Shown here: positions 1 to 12,165 of the stretch, piece by piece
Layout: each line of letters starts with the position of its first letter
How positions within the stretch are numbered: the first letter of the stretch is position 1
NCBI GenBank assembly: GCA_905221605.1
Contig: CAJNDS010001291.1
Coordinates: 700,811-764,810, forward strand
Source of the DNA: Symbiodinium natans
Taxonomy: Eukaryota > Sar > Dinophyceae > Suessiales > Symbiodiniaceae
Length of the DNA: 64,000 bases
Reading direction: 5' to 3'
Position numbers and translations under genes: made by a program
The notes under the pieces: model-generated
What the model saw: the letters and a program-made list of their open reading frames with translations, nothing else
Told to the model about the DNA's origin: nothing
Database searches by the model: none

Positions 1-640
1 TCGACAATTCAGTAGGGGATTCCTATTCATCTTCACAGGATTCCAATAAAGTTCCATAGGGTTCCTAATTGTGAATAAGGCTCCTATTTTTTGTAATAAA
101 TAAGAGTCCTATCGATGTTCATCAGATTCTTATTAATGTTAATGGGGTTCGTGTTAATATCAAAGGGGATCTCATTCACTTTCAAGGGATTCCTATTGGT
201 TTAGGCTCATGTTCATGTAATCGGGTTCCTGACTAGTTTTCTAAAGGTTCACATTATTTTTTACAGGAGTCCGACCGGTTCCTATTGATTTTAGTAGGGT
301 TCCTCTTCAGTTTAACAGGATTCCTATTAATTCTACGAGGAGTCTCATAAATTTATGAGGGGCCTCCAATTCGTTTTAAGAGGCTTCCTGTTGACTTTAC
401 GGCTCCGATTAATTTTAATTTAAAATAGGGTTCCTATGGATTCAAATATTTTAGTGGGGTTCTTTTTCATTTGAATAGGGTTGCTACTGAATTTATTAGT
501 ATTAAGGGTTCTCATTCAATTTAAAGGGTTTCCTATTCATTTTTATAAGAATCCTATTAAAATACAATGAGTCATATGAACCCCATTTATCAAATTTGAT
601 CGGAAGCCTATTCGAATAAAAAGGATTCCTATTTAAACTC
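1..640. repeat. Degenerate tandem repeat around GGGTTCCTATT
   Basis: The stretch is built from imperfect units of roughly 20-30 bases containing GGGTTCCTATT or GGATTCCTATT followed by an AT-rich half (TTTTA, TTAAT). About twenty recognisable copies occur, none exact. All frames are full of stops and no gene is visible. It looks like an old, diverged minisatellite that continues past the left edge of the window. Confidence 0.75.
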
Positions 641-698
641 ACAGCATGCAATCCACGAACAAATTGTTCAGGTCACTTCTGCTAGAATTGTTATGGGA

Positions 699-740
699 CC
701 CCCCCCCCCCCCCAAAAAAAAAAAAAAAAAAAAAAAAAAC
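699..740. repeat. Poly-C / poly-A tract
   Basis: A run of about 14 C is followed directly by about 27 A. Similar C or G runs recur through the window (for example near 1545, 12137, 17931, 26402, 39478, 47161, 60773 and 63627). Reading frames crossing these runs are low-complexity artefacts. Confidence 0.8.
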
Positions 741-744
741 GACC

Positions 745-1750
745 GCGCGTTGCGGGATCTTGGGGGGAATATTCTATGAATTCAGCCCAAGAAGGGTGGG
801 AATATGGGGGGGTAGCATATATACATATATATATATCTATATCTATTTATTGTTTCAACGTTTTCAGTTCTGGGCATTGGATGTTGAAGATTCAAGGTTC
901 CTGAGGACTCTGTTTTTGCAGGAATCTTCAATCTTCAGCGCCCTGCTTTTAACTGAATTCTTCAAACCCGTTTCCGAGTATGGGAACTGGAAAAACTCCT
1001 TGAACAGAGTCCCCAGGAATCTTCAGTCTTCAGTGCCCAGTTGTGAAAGTTACAAATTCAAAACACTTGCAAACTGGAGCCAGCCCATCTTCGAAATAAA
1101 AATCTTCAAAACGCTTCTAAGACTGAGCATTGGACATCAAAGCCTTCTGGAATGGAATTCTTAGCCTAAAGAATTACACAAAGCATTCAAGGGTTTCCCT
1201 AAGGGCTACGCGTCTAGTGAATCTAACGTGTAGGCCCAGACCCTACTCTAGTAAATTTATCGAAGAATGTTTAGGAACAAGAATGCTTCGGGTGCCTGCG
1301 GAGTGTACGCTTAATGTTTAGGCCTAATACCTGTAAACCAAATGCGGTTGAAGGCTTAGGCTGAAACCCTCTCAATCTTCGCGTTTCTCTACTCATGACA
1401 GAAACCTCACGAAGCATGAAAGATTGTACTGCATTGAGTCCTTCAGCATTGCGCAAGGCCTGCAAGCGACGAGCTTCCCTCAACACTACAGAACAGAAAA
1501 TTTTCTATAAAGGGTTGCCCTAATGTTAGGGTCCCTTTAATAAACCCCCCCCCCCCCCCCAAATCTTGTTTTGGTCCCCGGGGTTTGGAGGGGTGGAAAA
1601 AAAGACGGGGTGCCAATAATGAATTCTGGGGGTCTGGGGGTCTGGGGGGGGGTCATCTGTCAGAGCAGACCCAGCAGACCAGTCTGGAGGCAGCTTAGCT
1701 TCTCTGTGTGCTTCTTGCTTGAGAGATGAAGCTCAATCTGTTGAAGAAGT
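745..1750. other. No gene seen; short dispersed repeats
   Basis: The motif AATCTTCA(A/G)TCTTCAG(C/T)GCCC occurs near 923 and 1018, and a related motif lies far away near 24415. Around 820-850 there is a short TATATC microsatellite, and near 1545 a C run. The one long reading frame (646-1164) crosses the poly-C/poly-A tract and does not look like a protein. Confidence 0.5.
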
Positions 1751-2700
1751 TCTAGGTAAGGAAACCCTGCTCTCAGATCTCTGGCGGTTTCCTGAATTCC
1801 AGGATCCGAAGGCTGAAGTCTTAAGCTTCAGGGGTTCTTGTCTTGAGACTCAGACCAGGGCCCGAAGGCTGAAGTCTTAATCTTAAGGGACTCCTGTCTT
1901 GAGACTTAATTACAGGAAGCCATTTAAACTTAAGGCTTCTTGGTTCCCCCCCCTCCCTCGCCGAATTTATTATTGCCACCCTTTATTATTGTCATTTTGG
2001 AGGCCCGTAAGGGGGTACCCTTGCCGGACTTGTTTTCGAGCTCCGGCGGATAAGGATTTTAGTAAGGAAACCTAGCTTTCAGACCTCTGCCGGTTTCCTG
2101 AATTCCAGGACCCGAAGGCTGAAGTCTTAAGCGAGACTTAGACCAGGACACGAAGGCTGAAGTCTTAAGCTTCAGGGAGCAGCCCTGAAACAGCAGTTTC
2201 TCGCAGCTCTGGAGCTGCAGCCGTAAGTCTTTCACGGCTTCTGTGCTGCTCTGAGAGCAGGGGCCTCCGTAGCAAGGCTCTCTTTCTCAGCCTCTGGGAG
2301 CTGCAGCAATCTCAAAAGACACCTGATACCTGCTTTCTCTGAAGAAACAGCCCTGAAACAGCAGTTTCTCGCAGCTCTGGAGCTGCAGCAATCTTAGAAG
2401 ACAAGCACTCTCAAACGAGATCTGCTTCTCTAAAGACTGAGCCTCGGAGCTCTTTCAAGCCAGCTCAGCTGAAAAGTCTTCTCTGCAATGGAACTCTTAA
2501 GCGATTCTCAGTAAAATTTTCAATTCCAGGCCGGCAGAATTTGATAATTACCACCCTTTATTATTATCATCGCACACCCCAAAATAGACTTGTTTACATA
2601 CATCGGCCCGAAAACCTCCCGTAATGGAAAGTAGTCTTCGGCTGGACCCCTCTGGCCCGGCGAATTTTAGTATTACCACCCCATTTAAAAATGGGATTCT
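1750..2700. repeat. Nested direct repeats (GAAGGCTGAAGTCTTAA family)
   Basis: A block of about 110 bases starting GTAAGGAAACC and containing CGGTTTCCTGAATTCCAGGA and GAAGGCTGAAGTCTTAA occurs near 1755 and again near 2070. A second block, CAGCCCTGAAACAGCAGTTT followed by CTCGCAGCTCTGGAGCTGCAGC, occurs near 2180 and 2348. A third, GAATTT(A/G)(A/T)TAATT.CCACCC, occurs near 1964, 2537 and 2660. Together they suggest an old segmental amplification. No open frame is supported. Confidence 0.7.
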
Positions 2701-3132
2701 AACATTAGCGATTAAGCCAATTTCCTGAAGAGCTTCCTTACCTAAAACATGAACGGCTCACTGCGAGAGTGAGCGACGAAACATGAACGACTGGCCGCGT
2801 CATGCTTAGGCCTGACCGGCCTAACCTTTTGAACATCAGCCACAGTCCTACTCAATACACAGGCCTACACTCTATTGGGATTTGAGAAATACCGGGACAA
2901 TTTGTGTACAGACGGGTTAAAGGTACTGGCATTAAGTTTATGTAGGTGCAGGTTCACGGCTACTTCCACTCCATCCAAAGACAAGCGATTAAATGCGGTG
3001 GCCCCTTAGATTTTGCCTCGCCCTCGTTAGGGCAGTGCCCAAAATCCTCATGGCAGGACCCGACGCCCAACGACAACGGAGCCCCTGAGAAGCACATCCC
3101 GAAGGACTGGACGGAGGTTTTTGTAACGGGGG

Positions 3133-3720
3133 ATTGAGAGAGACAGAGAGAGAGACAGGGAGAGAGAGAGAGAGAAACAAAACAAAAAAAAAACGAGCTC
3201 AGGGCCAGCATCGGGGCAGGAGCAGCACTCCCCTTAGGGGGAACCGGCAGCCCTAAAGTGTGGAACAGTTGCAAGACTTTTTAAAATGACAGGGGTCAGC
3301 CGGGAGTCTCCCAAGACGGAGCAAAGCGGGGTGGTTTGATACATGGGGTCAGCTCTGTCGGGGGAAACCCCCAGTCTCTGTCTGCAAAGTGTCACACGGA
3401 CGCTGAGACCAGCCGGGCGCACATTGCGCATGGGGGAGGGTGGCTGCACTCCCTCAAGCCTAGCAGAAGAAGAAGAAGAGGAGGAGGAGGAGGAGGAGGA
3501 GGAGAGAGAGAGAGAGAGAGACAGAGGCAGAGACAGAGACAGAGACAGAGACGTGCGCGCTCCTTGGGGCAGCCTCCCTCCGGGGGGGTTATGCGTGTGG
3601 GAGACAGAGACAGACAGACAGAGACAGCGACAGCGACAGCGAGAGTGAGAGTGAGAGAAGAGAGAGACGGAGAGCTGGAGAGAGAGAAAAGGAGCCACAG
3701 AGAGGCAGCAGCGGCATACG
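3133..3720. repeat. GA/GACA microsatellites with GC-rich hairpin motif
   Basis: GAGAGA, GACAGA and GAGGAG tracts surround a small GC-rich motif, near 3560 TTGGGGCAGCCTCC followed by CTCCGGGGGGG, that could form a hairpin. Near 3222 a related AGCAGCACTCCCCTTAGGGG lies beside another GA tract. Long reading frames here are rich in R and E or in S and L only because of the microsatellite. Confidence 0.75.
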
Positions 3721-3744
3721 CACACCACCACATCACCAAAACCC

Positions 3745-4745
3745 TACACCAGATGAGGGAAGACATCGCAAATAACGCCCACCATGACACACGCACCGAA
3801 ATCCCTGAACATCTCAAGAAGATAATGGAAAAATGTACACGGCCATCGAAGCGCACACACTGGAGCTCAGAGCTCCACAATGGAGCCAACCACCTCCTGA
3901 CCAACAACCACAGCCACCCACGACGGAACCACAAACACAGGCAGCAGACGTTATCCACCTGGTACAAGGGGCAATCCCCCGTCACACGATCTCCAAGTGG
4001 TGCACGTCCTGCGGGAAACGATGCCATTCGTTGAACAGCAGCCCAACAAATCGCCCAGCGATAAACATCCACCAATGGGTCAGGCAACACTGGACAACAC
4101 GGCGATACTGTTAGAAAGCCAGTCACACCTCCGCCACCTCTACAACCACAACTGGCAGCCGAAGAACAATCCAACGCCCAAACACCACATCCACGACCGC
4201 AATCACCATCACCTCCACAAATGACACCGCCCAGGGATCCATCCACTGCCATCCACAACCCACGCAACAAGGGGAGAGCCACTGGAAACCCGAGAACTTG
4301 AGGAAGGGATTCGCCTTGCCAGCAACCTAGCACGACCAGAACCACAACAACGCACAGCCACGAGAGAAGAAATGAGGCAGGACCTACACACAATCACCAC
4401 CCTCTTCGAAACGGCCATCAGAAGGGGAAGAAGCTGTCACAGTTACCAACACCCGAGCCACGAACCCACCGAGGCCGAAAGCGAAGCCCAAGCAAGGGGA
4501 GAAAGAGCATGTCAAGGGGCCGCAAATGATTTTGCAAGAGCTGACCACGCAAGTGTCCCTCGGCCTCAGAGGGGAGCACCTAGCGGGCATACAGAGCAGG
4601 TGGTAGCAAGAGCAGCCAGGGAGACCCACGAAGTCTTACACCAGGCCATGATGGAAAGAGAAGCCGAAACACCTGCCACAGTCCCCGGGACTCCACCGCC
4701 ACCTCCTCACCAACAACCAGATCATAGACGCCGACGTGGGCAATG
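3745..4745 (+). pseudogene. Possible decayed ORF, unknown product
   Basis: Between two GA-rich blocks about 1 kb reads as protein-like sequence only if the frame is changed several times. One frame gives a hydrophilic stretch ending near 3832 (EIPEHLKKIMEKC); a second continues with a Q/P-rich segment (3833 onward, IEAHTLELRAPQW); a third near 4270-4740 carries LEEGIRLASNLARP and a helical, E/A/R-rich stretch. No zinc knuckle, reverse transcriptase or integrase motif is visible. It may be the remnant of a gag-like or structural protein, or CA-rich sequence that looks coded by chance. Confidence 0.2.
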
Positions 4746-5159
4746 ATGGAGCGAGCAGTGACTCAGAGGGAGTTCTCACCGATGGTAAGCACAACCCCAA
4801 ACGAGAATCATTGGTACCTCCTTGTCACAGGTCTTTACCTCACTGTTCCACCGGGGCCTGCAAGTCGTGCTTTAGTTTATCACAATCACACAGCGCGGAA
4901 CAATGTAATTACTGGCCAGCTAAGGAGTATACGGTTTCTAAGATGTTGTTGGCAGATCGGCCTCGCGCAAGCGATGCTCGCCAGTCATACCTGTAGCACG
5001 CACATCGACATTTCACAACCGTGTTCACAGCCCTGTGCCCTGGGCAATGCACCAGAAGCGACTCCTGACCCCCGAGCCCGCAGGCAGCCCACTTTCCCGT
5101 TTCAGAACCGACCGTGAACACGCTGGAGCACGCTTAGGGCGGCCCCTCTCGGGGGGCTA

Positions 5160-5562
5160 TGTGCAGAGGAAGGAAGGCAGGAAGAAAGGAAGAGAGAAGA
5201 GAGCGAGACAGACAGAGAGGGAGAGAGGGCGAGAAGAAAAGAATCATAGTCCATTGTTACCACTTCACCGGGACCTGACTCATCCTCGGGCGCGCCTGGT
5301 GCGCGGGGGATCCCCCCAGAAGAAGAAGAAGAAGAAAAGAAAAGAAAATAAAGGGAAAGAAAAGAAAAGAAAAGAAAGGGAAAGAAAAGAAAAAGGAAAG
5401 AAACGAAAAGAAAAGAAAATAAAAAACAAGAGAGCGAGAGACAGAGAGAGAGAGAGAGAGGGAAAGAAAAAGGAGAAACTTCTCCCATGCCGCCCAGAAA
5501 AGAAAAGGAAAATAATGAAAACTTCGGGGCGGCTCCCCTTGGGGGGGGGGGGGGGCACGCAT

Positions 5563-5613
<51 letters not shown>

Positions 5614-5640
5614 CAAACTGATACAAAACAAACAAGCAGA
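5160..5640. repeat. GA/GAAA microsatellites with hairpin motifs
   Basis: Purine-rich tracts (GAGA, GAAAA and AAGAAG units) are interleaved with three copies of a GC-rich foldback: near 5138 (TAGGGCGGCCCCTCTCGGGG), 5290 (CGCCTGGTGCGCGGGGGATC) and 5523 (GGGGCGGCTCCCCTTGGGGG). The apparent proteins on either strand are low-complexity products of the tract. Confidence 0.75.
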
Positions 5641-6117
5641 ACTGACAGCATTTTCTCGTGAGATTTCCCAATCCTCGGGAGCCACTATGCTCAGAAACAA
5701 GTATGGATGCAGATGCTCCTCCGAACAGAAGGAGGATGCTCATAACGAGGCAGCTGAAACACGGCTCGATGCGATCCTACTGATTCCCTCCGGCCCACCC
5801 ACCTGGTAATCACTACTTGTACTTTCTGTGGTTGATTGCATGATCTTTGTGAGATTGTTATCGGATGGCACAACGATCCCGAGACACATCTGCCGCATAC
5901 AACCATGCAACTGCGGAATGTGCGGCTTCGGCTTGCAACCTCATGACGAGAACCCTTTCAGGCCTCCGTTGGAGGCGGTTCTGTGGATGTTGTTGTGCAG
6001 CACGTCATGGACAAGGCGGGGGGCTGCAACAATGGACCAAGGCAGTGCTTCGTAAAAGTCATCAGCCCAAACTCTCTGGCATTCACTCGCTTGTTCTATA
6101 GCATTATTAAGGAGTTT

Positions 6118-6240
6118 TCGTGCGGCCACAATATTATTTTTATTAATACGGCCGCATATTTTAATATTAAATTTCTTATCTTTTCATATTATTATCTTCA
6201 TGCACGGGCCCTATTATAATTATTAAATTGGCCCGTGAAT
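6118..6240. repeat. Two AT-loop hairpins with GGCC-type stems
   Basis: TGCGGCC near 6120 pairs with GGCCGCA near 6150 across about 23 AT-rich bases. ACGGGCC near 6202 pairs with GGCCCGT near 6230 across about 20 AT-rich bases. The second is followed by GAATTATTA, close to the GGCCCGTGAATTTAAATAAT boxes of the large palindrome array at 51.2-54.9 kb, so this may be a small outlying relative of that array. Confidence 0.55.
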
Positions 6241-7850
6241 TATTATCTTGTGTCCTTATGTTCACAACCTTAATACTATTATCTTTCTATCTTATAAGGA
6301 ATGAGTGAAGAAAACCGTGTTCTGCTCCAGCTATTGGGGCAATGAAAAAACTCTGAACAACCCCCGCTGGTGGAATGTTTGGCAGCCCAGCGTTTTGCCC
6401 TGAGCATTTCGCGACAGTCAGGTCTGCGACACGTGCCTGGAGATTTTTGGTTTAAGGGATCTGTCGCCAGGAAAAGCCGCACTACATCCAGTACATGTGG
6501 CTGGCTGCAGCTTGGCCGTTTGTGGAAAGCACTGGTTTTGGTTGGACAGCCTTGAGAGCGGACCAATTATGGCAAACTCATGGGAGGCACTTACAGTGGG
6601 GGATTGCGGGCCCCGAAAGCACAGTTTTCAACAGCATCCGAACAAGCAAAACAGCAGCAGGCAGAAAGAAAGCAACCACCATCGTTGCTGCCCCTGAACT
6701 CGTCGGCCTGCGAACTGCAAAGGCTGCATGTTTTCGGGTGGAAGGCTCGGAACATCAGCCTTTTCAGCCTTTTACGGAAGAATGAGATTCTTCATTATTG
6801 TCTGGGACCAGAACAGCTGTTCAGGCGGCGCCAGCGAAGTTAAAGTACAGAAAAAACAAAACTTTGAGAACTCCAAGCTATTGCTCATCAGTTTAGGCTC
6901 GGCCGAGAATCTGTTCGTCCTGTCCTAAGGAAAGGGCAAGTCGCCCTTTGCTTAGGACAGGGGCCCCCAATCATTGTAAGCAGGGTAGAAGACAGAAAGT
7001 ACTCAGCTTTGCCCAGTGCAATGACAGGTTTGGCCATTTCCCATCCCCCTTCTTAGAACAGGAGGGCATGACCCCGAAGTGCGTACGGAGAGGGCACAAC
7101 GCCCACTACACATGCAACAGCCCGGGCCTACGAAATCTCAAATCTTACGACTCACGACGATCAAAGTTAAAAAGATCAAGGTTGAAAAGGTCAATTAGAG
7201 GCTTAGGGTCCAGGATTTAGGGGCTGAAGAGGATACGGGAAAGGGTTCCTTGGAGAAACGTGGCAGCTCGGAGGAACTGTCTGTCGTTCTAACTATGCTC
7301 AGGGTGGAGGGTTGGTCGAAGCAGCCAAGAGGCCAAAGCAGCCAAACAAAAACCGGAAACTGCCGTCAGGTAGAAGTAGACGCGGCAAGGCTGTGAAATG
7401 TTCAAAAAACTCTGTCAGCGAGAAGCCGCAAACCCCGACAAGCGCACGGAGGATGCCAAGAGTGGTGATGTGCTGGCTGTGAAGTCATTCCAGGCCGAAC
7501 GCCGGATGCACTCTGCTGCATTGTCATTGTCAAATGATCTTTCCAGGGCCTGATGGTAGGGTTGAGGGATGTGGAGGGTTTGGGGGGGAGTAGCGGCCAA
7601 ACCTTAACAAAGTAGCTAACGGGCATGGACAGGCGGGATGTGATGCTGCGATTCTTCGTACCTCATGCCATCCTGCACCGCCTAATGTTGGGATATGCTG
7701 GGTAGTTTCCCTACAGAAGTTCATGGCCATCTACTGCTCAACACCTGGTCTGCAAGCTGCCATCCAAGTGAAGCTACTACGGCATTCGAAACCCCCCCCC
7801 CCCCCATCCGATGGGCCATCGACCCTGCTACTCCCCGCTCTGAACTCTTC

Positions 7851-7890
7851 AAGCATCTTCAAGCATCTTCAAGCATCTTCAAGCATCTTC
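7851..7890. repeat. Tandem repeat, 10-bp unit x4
   Basis: Four exact copies of AAGCATCTTC are followed by a partial copy (AAGCTGTGTC). The unit is not a multiple of three, so it would cycle through frames if translated. Confidence 0.9.
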
Positions 7891-10186
7891 AAGCTGTGTC
7901 AAGGCTGCTTCAAGCCCTGAACCGCAGAGTTTTGCAGGCCACGGACCCTTCACCGCCGTCTCTCTCCGCAGACCTCCCGAAGGGCACCACCGCAATCCCC
8001 ATGCTGTGGGCCTCAGTGTTGTAGTGCAATTGCGGAATGGAGAGATATAGAGAGGATTGCGGAGGATCCAAATGACTCAGGTTCTGAGAGATCTCAGGGA
8101 AGGGTTGCAAGGCGCATGCCCCCCGCTCGGCCCTGACACCAGAAGAGTTGTGGGGAAGTGTAGGGTTGGCACCGCTTGTGCCGCAAATGTCTCGAAGTCC
8201 CTGTGTAGTCTAGTGACTCTGCGGTAGTTAGCCTTCTCATGCTAATTGGGTTGTAGGGGAAGCTCGCTGGACAACTTGCCAATACAAGAGTTCGGGCTGA
8301 GTCTCAAAAGGAATTGAAGCACCCGTCTGATCTAGGCCTGAAACCTGCATCTCAAGACCAGGAGCACTGGAGCGTGACATTGGGTAAATTCTGTGCAGGT
8401 TCACACATTGGGGATTAGGCGTGCTTCCAAGACCGCTGAATCACAATCACTCACGCCACTCCGCGTGTTCGGGGACGTGGTCAGACAAAGGGCACCTGCT
8501 CGGCTCGTCCGCTCTTTTTCGAAGCCCAGACTTGCAGCTGAGGCTTTTCTGCAACCTTCATGGCCTTTGGGAGGGTGAGAAGTTCACGATGGCGTAGGGC
8601 GCGTAGCTTCCCGAGACCAAGCCCTTGGCTTCCTTTTCCGAAATGCGATGTTCGGTAGTTACGGCTTTGGGGCCAGCAGTTGTAGGGTTTGGAATTTAAT
8701 TTGGGTATTTGGTACAAACAATGAGCAAGATCGCCGTGCTTGGGAAGCGTGGGCCACTGCATTGCTGCGGAAGAGGCTGAGCTTCTTCCGATCCGATCGC
8801 AGGGTATTCGGTGGGTTGAGCTGCCACTCGTAGCTTTGCCCCATTAGATTGAAACAAGTGAGTCGAATGCCAAACCTATGGCCCGACGCACCCTGTATGG
8901 ACAGCCTTTGCCACAAAAAGGCTTGAACCTGCAGGAGGCTATCGACTGTAGCTCTTCCTTGTATCAGCAAGAATCAGTATCGAAGCTGCACAACGAACTA
9001 CCATGCAACTGCAATTCTCTAATTTGAAGGGCACAAGCAGCAGCTCACCCCATGAAACTCTTAGACCTAGCTACACGCAGCCTCCAGTAGAGGTTCAAAA
9101 AGAGCGCGGCACTGCCAGATTACTTATTAATTCGCCACAGGACTCCGAACCTGCCAGAGCGATTTCTCTGCATTCACACACCCTGGCGGCAGGTTGGCAC
9201 TGGTAGCTGCGCGTTCGCCCGTCTTGCTGTGATGCCGAGTAGTGGAGGAGCCAAGGGGGGCGACGCAGCACTCTCCGTAGAGACCGTTGTTGGTCTTCCA
9301 AGATTTTTTGAGGGTGCCTGCAGGGCACCTGCAGGCGAGCCAGGCTTGTGATGAATGTTGTTGCTTCCTTTTCTGTGCAGCAAGCAGCTGGCAGCCTGGA
9401 ATGCGGCGGTCGGTAAATTTCTGGCAGCTTAGCAAGCACTGTAAATGGCAGCAGTTGTTGACCATTGGATGCTCCAAACTCTGCAATCTGCAGCTGTTGC
9501 AAAGTGTAGTCTTTTTGGGGTGTTGTAACCTGAGAATGTTCTAAGGCATCATTGTTTAGGATTTTCCCGGGTTCGGTAGCTTTAACACTTCACAATGCCG
9601 TGGCAGCGGGGCGCGCGGGGCGATCCCCCTTTGAGCAACCGAGGCTCCCAGGAAATGAAACGGGAGCGGTCCGGAAGACGAAGAAACAAACCCATTGCAG
9701 AGTGGCCTCGAGAAATCACAGACCGGAAGGCACATCAATAGCACATCACACAGAACAAAGTCATCAAAGCGCGAGCCATAGCTGAAGCGACAACCTCCGT
9801 TCACGAGGAGCGCATGACGAGGCGAGTCGACAACGGAATGCACACGGAACGTCGGCGAGAGCACGATTTGGTAGGACATTTCTCGACAGTGGTATGCACA
9901 CAGGACTTGGGAAATGCCGAACGGATGCACGAAGCGAAGCCACATGAAGCCATTGAAGAGCGATTCGCTTTTTGCGACCGGAAGTGCGAGAAGGCACATG
10001 CCAGGCATGGGACCAGGGCAGGCGCGCACGAGCGCACGCGGGACTTATGCTATATGTTCTTGGCCAGTTGGACGATGAATGCAGTGACCGAGCTGCGCTG
10101 GTACCTCAGCCTATTTATTCCCCTTGCTCATGAAAACGTCAAGGTGTTGACACACGGTTTGGGGGCAACATCGGTTTTTAGAAGAG

Positions 10187-10217
<31 letters not shown>

Positions 10218-11060
10218 TGGGCCAGCTGCCCGCACTTGCAGTTCATATCCTATGGCTCTATGGTTGTACATGGGTTAATGCACGCATGGCTCTTCATTTT
10301 TGTCTCGTTCTTGTTTCCCCCTCTTTTGAAAATCCTCCTTCCTTTCTTGTCGCCTTCTTCTCTCACTTCGTTTTCTAGTTGTGTTATGTCACTGTTGTTC
10401 CTATTTCCTGATGTGCTTTTTAGTTCCTTGTTCATTTACTCATGCCTTCGGTTCATGACTTTCTTTCCTGGTGTATGTCACCCCTCCTGTTCTTCAAAAT
10501 GTATATATGTACTTTGTTTCTCATTCTTCGCTGGTTTCGTTCTTCCTGGTCTTATGCCTTCCAATGTACTTCACATCAGAACAAAAGAGCTATACTTGTA
10601 ACAACAAGCAGGTATGCTCTTGTATCGTCGCAGTTCGCTGTAATCACTAGTCGCATCGAGGGCAGGAACATACATACAAATGCACGAACGTGTGATGGAC
10701 CATCCAACAATCGGAGGAGATCCTTGGGAGTCCCAAGCCTCCGACGTTTTGCGGGGGGCCCAGGTTCTACAAGACAGATTGGACAGCGTGGCGCACAGTG
10801 TTCAGCAGTTTTGGTGCTGCGAAGGCTCAGCAGCAGCCTTATAGCAGCCATCGCTCCTGCAAATACTAGCGAACCTCCATGCTTGAACCTGTTGTAGAGA
10901 AGCACTGTAGAAGTTTGGACACGTCATGTTCGCTGTAAGAAGTAGGGCACACTGAAGGAACCCACCCACAAAGCTCAACACCATGCCGGAATCGCCAGCA
11001 AATTGATTTGTTCATGTGCCTGCCATTCGGATTTGCAACTTTTTTTATCGCACCGTCACC

Positions 11061-11330
11061 ATGTCATGTACTCGTAGTACTCGTAATCAAGTTTTGCTAT
11101 TTGTGGGGCTGGCATCTACTCTGGCATGTATGACCGCGCAACAGTTGAGCGGGCAAGAGAAGCTCGATGCTGAGATTTTGCAGCCCGTTAGCAGAGCCGC
11201 ACGAGATTGGCGTCTTCGACTGCCGCAAGGCCTGGCAAGATTAACTCAGATTAACGGTTACAGATTGCATGGGCACCAGCGTCTTTCAGGATCTCTCAGG
11301 CAACTGAACCATTTTGAGACCGGGCTGTAG
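11061..11330 (+). CDS. Hypothetical protein with possible signal peptide
   Basis: An open frame of 90 codons begins with a short basic segment (MSCTRSTRNQ) followed by a hydrophobic stretch (VLLFVGLASTLACMTA) and then a hydrophilic, helix-prone region (QQLSGQEKLDAEILQP). This resembles a secretory signal peptide followed by mature sequence. I recognise no family. The frame is short enough to be chance, and a longer protein would need further exons that I cannot define. Confidence 0.22.
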   Translation: MSCTRSTRNQVLLFVGLASTLACMTAQQLSGQEKLDAEILQPVSRAARDWRLRLPQGLARLTQINGYRLHGHQRLSGSLRQLNHFETGL

Positions 11331-12134
11331 GTCCTGGGGTGCTGGCGAGCGGAGGTGTCCAGACACGGTCACCCTGACGACTTAGCGCTGTGAAAAGATG
11401 TCCACGAAAGCAACTGACTGCGCCATCTGCCAGTGAAGGCATATGGCAAGAGATGGCAAGTGAAATGATGCACATTGATGCACATGCTATATATGGATCT
11501 TTGACAGAGCTTCTAGCAAGAAGACGCTCGAAAAGCTGCTTCCTCGACTTGCACGCAGTGGCGTCATTACTCCAGATGTTTGTTTTCCTACGTGGGTAAG
11601 GCATGAATCTCCCGGCGGAGCAACGAAACATCTCGCGATACCAACATCCAGCTGTAGGCTGTAGGCGAGTGCCGCATGTCATGTCCTCAAACCTTCCAAG
11701 CCTCGAATGCCTTTGTGCGAGCGTGAGGCTCAAAGGGACAAACATTCGCTCACACCAATTACTGCATCAACCATGTGAGTGGGATAGCCTGGCTTTGAAG
11801 CCTTCGATCTGTTGTGCCACGAATCCAGAGCAAGTTTTAGTTGCGACATCACGATGCTTTTTCACGGCAACACTGAAAAAGCCACAAAATAATGTTCAAC
11901 AAACATCATGTTTTGGATTTCTGTCGAAGAAACTGTTGCGTCGTTACATGTTCTTCGGCGGAATCATTGACACACTACCGTACCGAAGTTGCACAGCCTG
12001 CGTTATCACGAAATCTAGCTCCCTCTTTGCGTCGTGGTGTTTTCCATATACTTTTGGTGGATCACAGATGGCCTCGAGGCCGTCAGGGGCCCACCGAAAA
12101 GATTGATTTTATCATTGTTGTGGTCACACCCCCC

Positions 12135-12165
<31 letters not shown>

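Larger units (their letters stand above)
5641..11060. other. No confident gene; scattered open frames
   Basis: Composition is near balanced and all six frames carry short open stretches, none showing a family motif I recognise. A weak exon-like reading on the minus strand near 8565-8645 (GLVSGSYAPYAIVNFSPSQ) could be real but lacks a clear donor. Poly-G/C runs lie near 7794 and 10200. Confidence 0.4.

Noticed and set aside
3234-4393. Long overlapping frames on both strands (up to 333 codons)
   Set aside because: They owe their length to GA/CT microsatellite and purine-rich sequence that lacks stops; the translation is poly-R/E or poly-S/L with no domain.
5035-5743. Frames of 123-213 codons on both strands
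   Set aside because: Products of the GA and GAAA tracts; K/R/E or F/S/L repeats only.
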